A stretch of 6,208 nucleotides of DNA from an uncultured Prevotella sp. (GTDB lineage: Bacteria > Bacteroidota > Bacteroidia > Bacteroidales > Bacteroidaceae). How positions within the stretch are numbered: the first letter of the stretch is position 1; each line of letters begins with the position of its first letter. The notes below the pieces were generated by a model. That model saw only the letters and a program-made list of their open reading frames with translations, searched no databases and was not told the DNA's origin. Shown in pieces: positions 1 to 6,020 of this stretch. The DNA lies in NCBI GenBank assembly GCA_946623195.1, contig CAMOQW010000081.1, positions 1 through 6,208 on the forward strand. Reading direction: 5' to 3'. Made by a program: the position numbers and the translations under genes.

Positions 1-890
1 GTCTCCAGATCGTCGATGTATGAGATAGGCGAGATAACAGCGGCTGTTCCGCAGGCACCAGCCTCTTCGAAGGTCTCAAGTTCTTCCTCGGGAATAGGAC
101 GGCGTTCTACCTTCAGTCCTAAATCTTCTGCTACCTGCATCAGCGACTTGTTGGTGATAGAGGGCAGGATAGAGGTTGACTTTGGAGTGATGTAGGTGTT
201 GTTCTTGATACCGAAGAAGTTGGCAGCACCACACTCGTCGATGTATTTCTTCTCTTTGGCATCCAGATAGAACTCGCAGGCATAGCCCTTCTCGTGAGCC
301 AGGTTGTTGGCAAAGAGCGAGGCGGCATAGTTGCCACCCACCTTATACTTACCTGTTCCCAGAGGAGCCGAACGGTCGTAATCGCGAACAATCACGTAAG
401 GATTGCTGGAGAATCCGCCCTTGAAGTATGGACCTACGGGGGTGACGAAAATCAGGAAACAGTACTCCTTGGAGGGGTGCACACCCACCTGTGCCGACGT
501 ACCGATGAGCAGCGGACGGATGTACAGTGTGGCACCGCTCTCGTACGTCGGTATCCACTCCTGGTTCAAGCGCACCACCTTCTTGACCATTTCGATGAAC
601 AACTCCGTAGGAACCTCGGGCATCAGGATGCCGCGACAGGTCGACTGCAGGCGCTTGGCGTTCTCGTCGACGCGGAAGATGCGCACCTTGCCGTCCTTGC
701 AGCGATATGCCTTCAGACCCTCGAAAGCCTCCTGTCCGTAGTGCAGACAGGTTGCTGCCATGTGCAGGTTCAGATACTCGTCGGAGCAGACTTCAATCTC
801 GCCCCACTTGCCGTCGCGATAGTAACAGCGTACGTTGTAGTCGGTCTTCATATAACCGAACGAAAGGTTTCCCCAGTCTAAATTTTTCAT
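1..890 (-). CDS. ilvE: Branched-chain amino acid aminotransferase (partial, C-terminus beyond left edge)
   Basis: This cytoplasmic PLP-dependent enzyme (fold class IV) reversibly transfers the amino group between leucine, isoleucine or valine and 2-oxoglutarate, the last step of their synthesis. The reading frame starts at ATG 890-888 and stays open for 296 residues to the window edge. Family members of this type have about 340 residues, so roughly 45 C-terminal residues are probably missing. Visible family motifs are HYGQEAFEGLKAYR (about residues 50-63), IRPLLIGTSAQVGV (about 124-137), KVGGNYAASL with the expected PLP-linked lysine at K183, DECGAANFF (218-226), and CGTAAVISPIS near the C-terminal end (280-290), which matches the PLP-phosphate-binding loop. 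The start is supported by a promoter about 40 bases upstream and by the conserved early segment DWGNLSFGYMKTDYNV. The gene is divergent from the GH43 gene. The family is clear; substrate preference among the three amino acids cannot be read from sequence. Confidence 0.95.
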   Translation of the reverse strand, partial: MKNLDWGNLSFGYMKTDYNVRCYYRDGKWGEIEVCSDEYLNLHMAATCLHYGQEAFEGLKAYRCKDGKVRIFRVDENAKRLQSTCRGILMPEVPTELFIEMVKKVVRLNQEWIPTYESGATLYIRPLLIGTSAQVGVHPSKEYCFLIFVTPVGPYFKGGFSSNPYVIVRDYDRSAPLGTGKYKVGGNYAASLFANNLAHEKGYACEFYLDAKEKKYIDECGAANFFGIKNNTYITPKSTSILPSITNKSLMQVAEDLGLKVERRPIPEEELETFEEAGACGTAAVISPISYIDDLE

Positions 891-930
891 AATGTTATGT
901 TTGTTTTGTCCTTGTTTGTCATATTGCGCG

Positions 931-961
931 CAAAATTACTCAAAATATCGCGCCCGTGCAA
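931..961 (-). promoter_or_regulatory. Promoter for ilvE (Bacteroidetes type)
   Basis: Read on the minus strand, TTG (961-959) is followed after 20 bases by TAATTTTG (938-931). This matches the Bacteroidetes primary sigma factor pattern of a -33 TTG/TTTG and a -7 TAnnTTTG. Transcription would start near 924, leaving a leader of about 35 bases before the ATG at 890. The spacer contains GATATTTTG immediately before the -7 region, which is also present in the protease promoter at the right of the window. The call rests on consensus matching by eye. Confidence 0.65.
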
Positions 962-980
962 GAAAATTGCCTGAAAAGTG

Positions 981-1011
981 TTGGTTGTATGCAGAAAATT
1001 AGGTATCTTTG
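981..1011 (+). promoter_or_regulatory. Promoter for the GH43 gene (Bacteroidetes type)
   Basis: TTG at 981-983 is followed after 20 bases by TATCTTTG at 1004-1011, a full match to the -7 consensus TAnnTTTG. Transcription would start near 1018, giving an AT-rich leader of about 24 bases before ATG 1042. This also bears on the gene start: an in-frame TTG at 1009 lies inside the -7 element and so cannot be the translation start if this promoter is used. The promoter is back-to-back with that of ilvE, with about 20 bases between the two -33 elements. Confidence 0.7.
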
Positions 1012-1027
1012 TGGTCGATTTTATATA

Positions 1028-1039
1028 AATATGCATATT
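1028..1039. repeat. 12-base perfect palindrome in the GH43 leader
   Basis: AATATGCATATT reads the same on both strands and ends two bases before the ATG at 1042. It lies between the predicted transcription start and the start codon. Its position would suit an operator for a dimeric regulator. However, the leader is very AT-rich, where short palindromes arise easily, and with no unpaired loop it would make a poor RNA hairpin. Its function is unknown. Confidence 0.3.
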
Positions 1040-1041
1040 AT

Positions 1042-3084
1042 ATGATGATACGACTATTGACACTGGCCATCATGACGCTGCTGATGATGCCTGCCACGGC
1101 TCAGACAAGTCGGGGCAACTTTCAAAAGGGTGACTACGGCTACCTCTACTGCCACATGAACGACCGCAGCAGAGCCTGGACGGCATACGCGCTGAGTCGC
1201 GACGGATTCCACTACCACGACTTGCTGAACGGCGACAGCATCTTCAGCGACTATGAGCACGCCCGCATCGAGGGGGCCACCCGTGATGCCTATATCTGCC
1301 GCAAGCACGACGGTTCGGGATACCTGATGGTGTGTACCGACATGAACGTTGGCCGCTTCAAGGACCTGGGCAAGCAGGCTGAATGGGACAACTACGGCAT
1401 CGACCTGCTGGTGAGCGACGACCTGATACACTGGCAGTCGAAGACCTTCGACTACCGCCAGGGCACGCGCATCTTCTGTAATCCTGATGCCCCGAGCGTC
1501 TATAGCGACTGGTCTGCCGTCAACCGCGTGTGGGCGCCGCAGATTATGTGGGATGCTGACTACACGTGGCCCGACGGTCGCAGGGGCGGCTACTTCATCT
1601 ATTATTCCATGTGGAATCGCAGCGAAGAGAAATATGACCGCATGTACTATTCGTATGCCGACGAGTCGTTTACCCAACTGACACAGCCCCGCCTGCTCTT
1701 CGACTGGGGCTATGCTACCATCGATGCCGACATCAACTGGCTCGACAGCGACCAGCGCTGGCACATGATGATCAAGAAGGAAGGCGGCAAACCGGGACTC
1801 TTCACGGCGACGGCTCCCGAACTGACCGGCCCGTGGAGCGAACCCGTGGAGGACGATTACGTGAACTTCGAGGGCAACAAGAAGTGTGAGGGGGTGTCGG
1901 CATTCCAACTGGCGGGTCACGACGACTGGGTGATAGGCTACATCGAGTATTCGTCGCGCCCCCGCAACTACCGGCTCTGTCTGGCCGACAAATACATGCG
2001 AAACTTCCGCAGTCCTAAGAACATAGAGGGCGTGAACCGTCCGCAGCACGGCTCATTCCTGCGTATCACCAAGGAGGAATACGACCGCCTGCAGGCCTGG
2101 AGCGACGGTTACGAGCTTGCCACCATGCAGCCTAACGTGCAGAACCCCGTCATACCCGGACTTTTTGCCGACCCGGAGGTGCTCTATTCGGAACGCGACC
2201 AGAAATACTACCTCTATCCCACGACCGACGGTGTGGAGAACTGGGCCAATCACGACTTCCGCTGCTATTCGAGCACAGACCTGAAAACGTGGAAGGACGA
2301 GGGCGTCGTCTTCGATCTCCAGACTGACTGCCAGTGGGCTCACCAGAAGGCCTGGGCGCCCTGTATCATCGAGCGCAAGACGGGCAAGGGCCGCAGGACT
2401 AAGTATCAGTATTATTATTACTTCGTCGCTGAGGGCCAGATTGGTGTGGCAGTGGCCGACCGGCCGACCGGACCTTTCAGGGATGCCATCGGCAAACCGC
2501 TGTGTACGAAGGATATGCCGGTGATGAAGAATGGCGGCGCAACGATAGACCCCGACGTGTTCCAAGACCCAAAGACCGGCAAGTGCTACCTCTATTGGGG
2601 CAATGGCACCATTGTCTGTGCAGAGCTGAACGATGATATGACGAGTTTCAGGGGTGAACCTACCGTTGTACTGCCGCGCAAGGACAAAGCCCGCTATCAT
2701 TACAACGAGGGCACCTACGTGTTCTATCGCAACGGACTATACTACTTCACCTGGTCGGAGAACGACACCCGCTCGAAGAACTACCGTATCCGCTATGCCA
2801 TCAGCGACTCGCCTACGACACTGGTGCGCAACGGTGAACCGGTGACTGCAGCTGAGAAGACCATCGTGCTGCAGCGCGACGACGACAAGCAGATATTCGG
2901 TACGGGCCATCATGCCATCCTGCAGAAACCCGGCACCGACGAGTGGTACATCGTCTATCACCGCTTCCAGCGCCCGCGTGGTGCCAAACTCGACTGGTCG
3001 GCAGGCTACAACCGCGAGGTCTGCATAGACCCGCTGAACTTCGATGCCGAGGGAAAGCTCATTCCCGTGAAACCAAGTCTATAG
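1042..3084 (+). CDS. Secreted tandem-domain family 43 glycoside hydrolase (arabinosidase/xylosidase-like)
   Basis: This is a predicted exported enzyme of 680 residues. Residues 1-20 form a signal peptide: positive start (MMIRLL), hydrophobic core, and a likely cut at ATA|Q (20/21). There is no lipobox cysteine. Two GH43-like five-bladed propellers follow. Domain 1 (about 25-350) has TRDAYI (D82), WAPQ (164-167), TIDADI (D228) and CEGVSAF (E283). Domain 2 (about 368-680) has the classic GLFADPE (D377), AWAP (437-440), TIDPDVF (D503) and NEGTYV (E556), plus GTGHH (620-624) and a typical DEWYIVYHRF end segment. By alignment from memory these are the general base, pKa modulator and general acid of each domain. 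GH43 enzymes mostly remove arabinofuranose or xylose from arabinan, arabinoxylan or xylan; the exact substrate and subfamily are not clear. The in-frame TTG at 1009 would add 11 residues ahead of the signal peptide and falls in the promoter; ATG 1042 is preferred, with ATG 1045 possible. No SusC/D or other carbohydrate gene is adjacent. Confidence 0.88.
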   Translation: MMIRLLTLAIMTLLMMPATAQTSRGNFQKGDYGYLYCHMNDRSRAWTAYALSRDGFHYHDLLNGDSIFSDYEHARIEGATRDAYICRKHDGSGYLMVCTDMNVGRFKDLGKQAEWDNYGIDLLVSDDLIHWQSKTFDYRQGTRIFCNPDAPSVYSDWSAVNRVWAPQIMWDADYTWPDGRRGGYFIYYSMWNRSEEKYDRMYYSYADESFTQLTQPRLLFDWGYATIDADINWLDSDQRWHMMIKKEGGKPGLFTATAPELTGPWSEPVEDDYVNFEGNKKCEGVSAFQLAGHDDWVIGYIEYSSRPRNYRLCLADKYMRNFRSPKNIEGVNRPQHGSFLRITKEEYDRLQAWSDGYELATMQPNVQNPVIPGLFADPEVLYSERDQKYYLYPTTDGVENWANHDFRCYSSTDLKTWKDEGVVFDLQTDCQWAHQKAWAPCIIERKTGKGRRTKYQYYYYFVAEGQIGVAVADRPTGPFRDAIGKPLCTKDMPVMKNGGATIDPDVFQDPKTGKCYLYWGNGTIVCAELNDDMTSFRGEPTVVLPRKDKARYHYNEGTYVFYRNGLYYFTWSENDTRSKNYRIRYAISDSPTTLVRNGEPVTAAEKTIVLQRDDDKQIFGTGHHAILQKPGTDEWYIVYHRFQRPRGAKLDWSAGYNREVCIDPLNFDAEGKLIPVKPSL

Positions 3085-3095
3085 AGGTAACCTCT
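3083..3095. repeat. Inverted repeat at the convergent gene junction (possible weak terminator)
   Basis: AGAGGTAACCTCT has 6-base arms around one central A, or a 5-base stem with a TAA loop. It overlaps the last two bases of the GH43 stop codon and the last base of the xseB stop codon, and fills the whole 10-base gap between the convergent genes. It could act on transcripts from both sides. No T-run follows on either strand, so it is not a convincing intrinsic terminator. Confidence 0.3.
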
Positions 3096-3292
3096 CACCG
3101 TTCACCTTCCGACTGTATTTTCTGCAGCTCGGCTTCTGTCTTGGTCAGCTTGTCCTTGCAGAACTTGATGAGCAGCTGCGCCTTTTTCAGTTGTGCAGCC
3201 AGCTCGTCTATGTCATATTCGCCAGCCTCCATTTTGCGGACGATGGCCTCCAGTTGTGCCAGTGCCTCTTCGTATTTCGGTTCTTCCTTCAT
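3095..3292 (-). CDS. xseB: Exodeoxyribonuclease VII small subunit
   Basis: This is the small subunit of exonuclease VII. In the characterised enzyme several copies bind the long helical part of XseA to form the active complex, which degrades single-stranded DNA into oligonucleotides in the cytoplasm. The product has 65 residues, close to the usual size for the family. It is almost wholly helical and charged, with the family pattern YEEALAQLEAIVRKMEAGE (7-25), DELAAQLKKAQ (29-39) and IKFCKDKLTKTEAELQKIQ (42-60). Its ATG (3292-3290) overlaps the xseA stop as ATGA, which points to translational coupling and a controlled subunit ratio. It is the last gene of the minus-strand unit and converges on the GH43 gene. 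Confidence 0.93.
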   Translation of the reverse strand: MKEEPKYEEALAQLEAIVRKMEAGEYDIDELAAQLKKAQLLIKFCKDKLTKTEAELQKIQSEGER

Positions 3293-4521
3293 TTTACAAC
3301 AGATTGTATGATGCCTTTTTCTATTCTTGTCTCGATGGTGTCGCCAGGTTTTGCCTGCCGGGGGTCGCGCAGGGCCTTGCCGTTGAGCAGGGTGATGCTG
3401 TAACCGCGACTCAGCAGCAGTTGCGGGTCGAAGCCCTGCAGTGTGAGCTCCAGTCGGCTGAGACGGTGCTTCTGCTCCGTCAGCTGTCGCTCGATGGCAA
3501 CGGGCAGACGTCGCTCCAGCAGGTCAATGTGGTGGCGGGTGTCGCTCAACATCCGCATGGGTAGGGTAGGGATGAGTGTGGCCAGATGGGAGAGCCTGAC
3601 CTTGTGACTGTTCAGCTGCTGGGTGACGGCCGTATTGATGCGCTGTTGTGCCGTGTTGATGCGCTCCAGCACCAGCCTCAGGTTGTCAATCAGCAGCGTG
3701 GCGGCGGCGGTGGGCGTTTTTACGCGCTGGAAAGCCACCATGTCGAGGATGCTCTCGTCGCGTTCGTGTCCGATGCCGGTGATGATGGGCAGCGGAAACT
3801 GGGCCACATTCTCTGCCAGCGCCAGGGTGTCGAATCCGCTGAGGTCGGCAACGGCACCGCCGCCTCTGAGTATGCACACCACGTCGAAGTCGGCCATGCG
3901 TCCGTAGATTTGGTTCAGGGCACTGACGACCGATGCCTCCACCTGTTCGCCCTGCATGACGGCAGGAAACAGCGTGATGCTGAAGCGGAACCCGTATTCA
4001 TTGTCCTCCAACTGTCGGCAGAAGTCGCCATAGCCGGCAGCATTGGCGGCACTGACGACGGCTATGCGCTGGGCAAATAGCGGCAGCTGTAGCTCGCGCT
4101 GAAGGTCGAACACGCCCTCATCCTTCAGCTGGCGGATAATCTCCTGACGGCGGCGTGCCATGTCGCCCAGCGTGTAGGTGGGGTCTATGTCGGTGACTAT
4201 CCACGAGAACCCGTAAGCCTCGTGAAACTGGGCATAGACGCGCAGCAGCACCTTCATACCGGCGCGCAACTGCTGGCCGGTGGTGCGCTCGAAGTAGGGT
4301 CTCACCATGAGCCACGTCTGTCGCCAGCACTTGGCCGAGGCTCTGGCTACGGGGGTATTCGAGCGGTCGTCTTTCTCTACGAGTTCCATGTAGCAGTGCC
4401 CGCCGTGTTCGCGACATTCCGACAACTCTGCTTCCACCCAGTATTCGTCGGGCAGTTGCATCTCGATGGCATCGCGCACCATCAGGTTCAGTTGTCGTAG
4501 GGTCAGCCGTTGGTCACTCAT
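3289..4521 (-). CDS. xseA: Exodeoxyribonuclease VII large subunit
   Basis: This is the catalytic subunit of exonuclease VII, which cuts single-stranded DNA from both ends without needing metal in E. coli and acts in DNA repair. The product has 410 residues, within the family range. An N-terminal OB-fold DNA-binding domain covers about residues 1-105 (LTLRQLNLMVRDAIE, then EYWVEAELSECREHGGHCYMEL). The catalytic domain covers about 120-280, with AVVSAANAAGYGDF (D166), ILRGGGAVADL (R219), GIGHERDESILD (H252, D255) and KTPTAAATLL (268-277). These align with the E. coli active-site residues D155, R205, H238 and D241. Residues 280-360 are helical and should bind XseB. The C-terminal RGYSITLLNGKALRDPRQAKPGD segment is family-typical. 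One small difference is GHERD where E. coli has GHETD. ATG 4521-4519 lies 13 bases after the protease stop and has no separate promoter that I can see. Confidence 0.96.
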   Translation of the reverse strand: MSDQRLTLRQLNLMVRDAIEMQLPDEYWVEAELSECREHGGHCYMELVEKDDRSNTPVARASAKCWRQTWLMVRPYFERTTGQQLRAGMKVLLRVYAQFHEAYGFSWIVTDIDPTYTLGDMARRRQEIIRQLKDEGVFDLQRELQLPLFAQRIAVVSAANAAGYGDFCRQLEDNEYGFRFSITLFPAVMQGEQVEASVVSALNQIYGRMADFDVVCILRGGGAVADLSGFDTLALAENVAQFPLPIITGIGHERDESILDMVAFQRVKTPTAAATLLIDNLRLVLERINTAQQRINTAVTQQLNSHKVRLSHLATLIPTLPMRMLSDTRHHIDLLERRLPVAIERQLTEQKHRLSRLELTLQGFDPQLLLSRGYSITLLNGKALRDPRQAKPGDTIETRIEKGIIQSVVK

Positions 4522-4542
4522 CTTTCGTTTTTCGTTATTCGT
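4522..4542 (-). repeat. Three tandem heptamers at the protease-xseA junction
   Basis: Read on the minus strand, the 21 bases immediately before the xseA ATG are ACGAATA, ACGAAAA and ACGAAAG, a 7-base period repeated three times. A degenerate fourth unit, ATGAAAA (4549-4543), precedes them. The array includes the protease stop codon TAA (4537-4535) and the whole 13-base spacer. Its A-rich, unstructured character fits a leader that helps ribosomes load without a Shine-Dalgarno sequence. The regulatory role is inference. Confidence 0.5.
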
Positions 4543-5953
4543 TTTTCATTGTTCCTATCATGAAGGCCCGCCAGAAATTGGGCAGCCCGTAGCCGTAGAT
4601 GTTGTCGGGATGGCTGTAGTTGTCGCTATTCTGGCGGATGAGTTCTATCACCTCCTTTGCCGTCTTGTGGGGCATTCCCTGCCACAAGCAGGCTGCCAGC
4701 CCGCAGACGATGGGGCACGAGAACGAGGTGCCCATGCCGCTGGTGATGATGCCGCGTCCGCTGACCAGTCGGGCCGGGGCACCGATGGCCACGACGTCGG
4801 GCTTCACCCTGCCGTCCTGCGTGGGCCCCACGGAACTGAACGGGGCTATGCGGTGGACATCCATGTCGGACACTGCTCCTACGGTCAGTATGTTGTCGGC
4901 ATCAGCCGGTACGCCTACCTTCTTCCAGGGCCCCATGCCCGAGTTGCCTGCCGAGTTGACCAGCAGGATGCCCTTGTCGGCCAGCATCGAGGCCGTCCTT
5001 GAGGCAAACGACGTCTTGCCGTCCAGTTGCCATAGCTGGTAGTTCATCCATTTATGGTCGTACTCGTTGTAGCCCAGCGAGGAGTTGATGACATCGCAGC
5101 CCACCGAGTCGGCAAATTCGGCAGCCATCGTCCAGTAGTCCTCTTCTATCACCTGCTCGCTCTGCTGGTCTTCCGAACGCAGCAGCCAGTAGCTGGCTTT
5201 CGGTGCCGTGCCCACGAAGTAGTAGGGGTGGTAGATGGCCATTGCCGAGAGCACCTTCGTGCCGTGATCCGTCTCTGCAAACAGGCGCGGCTCCTGGGGG
5301 GCGATGAAGTCGTGGTAGCCGCGGATGTCTATCTTCTGGAATTCCGGAATGCGGTCTGCGTTCTTGAAACCGCCGTCCAGTACGGCTATCATCATCCCCT
5401 GGCCCAGCAGTCCGGCCGTGTGGAGCCGGTCGCCCTGCAGGCACTGTATCTGTTCTGCCGTGATGCCGTAGATTTCACCTTTGATGCTGTCGTGCTCCTC
5501 AAAGCGGTCGTGGTATTTCGGGCGCCCCTCCACCTCTACTGAGTCGGGCGACAGCCATACCAGCTGGCAGCTCTTCACAAACGGCTCCTGCCGGATGGCG
5601 GCAATGCGGGCGGTGTCTTTCATGCGCAGCAGCAGGGTGTTGTGCCAGCGGCTCTGTCCCACCAGCGTCACCTCGTCTGTGACCAGCCGCTTCACGTAGC
5701 GCGGCGATACGGGCAGGTCGGTGGAGTCTACACTCAGTCCCTGGCGCTTGCGGCGCTCCATGCTGCGGTGCGTCAGGAAGTGGGTGGGGTGGTCCAGCGA
5801 GTAGGGGCAGCCTTGCTTGTCGGTCAGCGACACGCGATAGATGTAGGCCGGCCCGTCTTTGTATTTTATCCGGCGCGTTCCGTCTTGCAGGTCTTTGGCC
5901 GGCAGCGTCGCCACCGTCAGTATGAGGGTGCAGAGAGTCAGTAGTATTCTCAT
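4535..5953 (-). CDS. Secreted S8 family (subtilisin-like) serine protease
   Basis: This is a predicted exported endopeptidase of 472 residues. Residues 1-19 form a signal peptide (hydrophobic LLTLCTLILTVATL, likely cut after LPA). Residues 20-165 look like an N-terminal prodomain, ending in an ITAEQIQCLQGDRLHTAG segment that commonly precedes the catalytic core in Bacteroidetes subtilases. The catalytic domain covers about 180-465: AVLDGGF (D193), ETDHGTKV (H230), NSAGNSG with oxyanion-hole N337, and GMGTSFSCP with nucleophile S410. The Asp/His/Ser triad is complete. The protein ends soon after the domain (NIYGYGLPNFWRAF), and I see no type IX secretion C-terminal domain or membrane anchor, so periplasmic or Sec-dependent export is most likely. 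The substrate is unknown. ATG 5953-5951 is chosen for the signal peptide and the promoter about 30 bases upstream. It is the first gene of a unit with xseA and xseB. Confidence 0.92.
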   Translation of the reverse strand: MRILLTLCTLILTVATLPAKDLQDGTRRIKYKDGPAYIYRVSLTDKQGCPYSLDHPTHFLTHRSMERRKRQGLSVDSTDLPVSPRYVKRLVTDEVTLVGQSRWHNTLLLRMKDTARIAAIRQEPFVKSCQLVWLSPDSVEVEGRPKYHDRFEEHDSIKGEIYGITAEQIQCLQGDRLHTAGLLGQGMMIAVLDGGFKNADRIPEFQKIDIRGYHDFIAPQEPRLFAETDHGTKVLSAMAIYHPYYFVGTAPKASYWLLRSEDQQSEQVIEEDYWTMAAEFADSVGCDVINSSLGYNEYDHKWMNYQLWQLDGKTSFASRTASMLADKGILLVNSAGNSGMGPWKKVGVPADADNILTVGAVSDMDVHRIAPFSSVGPTQDGRVKPDVVAIGAPARLVSGRGIITSGMGTSFSCPIVCGLAACLWQGMPHKTAKEVIELIRQNSDNYSHPDNIYGYGLPNFWRAFMIGTMKNE

Positions 5954-5981
5954 TCGTTAACATTTAGGTAGTTTCAGCAGG

Positions 5982-6012
5982 CAAAGTTAGCAAAATATCT
6001 TGAGACGGCAAA
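5982..6012 (-). promoter_or_regulatory. Promoter for the protease-xseA-xseB unit (Bacteroidetes type)
   Basis: Read on the minus strand, TTTG (6012-6009) is followed after 19 bases by TAACTTTG (5989-5982), a complete match to the -33 and -7 consensus with standard spacing. Transcription would start near 5975, leaving a leader of about 22 bases before the ATG at 5953. The spacer holds GATATTTTG (5999-5991), the same nine bases found in the ilvE promoter spacer. As no promoter is evident between the genes, this is the likely source of xseA and xseB transcripts too. Confidence 0.72.
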
Positions 6013-6020
6013 ATATTTAG
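5990..6020. repeat. Imperfect 13-base direct repeat, 18-base period
   Basis: GCAAAATATCTTG (5990-6002) and GCAAAATATTTAG (6008-6020) match at 11 of 13 positions and start 18 bases apart. A shorter related GCAAAGTTAG at 5981-5990 contains the -7 element of the promoter. The copies could be alternative promoter elements or regulator half-sites. In a small AT-rich region they could also be chance. Confidence 0.35.

Noticed and set aside
294..881. Plus-strand frame of 195 codons opposite ilvE
   Set aside because: It lies wholly inside the clearly homologous ilvE frame and has no protein family features.
1054..2049. Long open frame of 331 codons antisense to the GH43 gene
   Set aside because: The opposite frame has a clear signal peptide and GH43 motifs. 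The antisense product is a valine- and alanine-rich translation with no family features, typical of the mirror of a biased codon pattern.
2053..2700. Second long antisense frame (215 codons) under GH43 domain 2
   Set aside because: Same reasoning: it has no promoter, no recognisable motif and a low-complexity hydrophobic composition, and it mirrors a well-supported gene.
3083..3095. Classical intrinsic terminator between GH43 and xseB
   Set aside because: The stem is only 5-6 pairs and neither side has a run of T, so I list it as an inverted repeat rather than a terminator.
4466..5002. Plus-strand frame of 178 codons spanning the protease-xseA junction
   Set aside because: It is antisense to two well-supported genes, including catalytic motifs of the protease, and shows no family signature.
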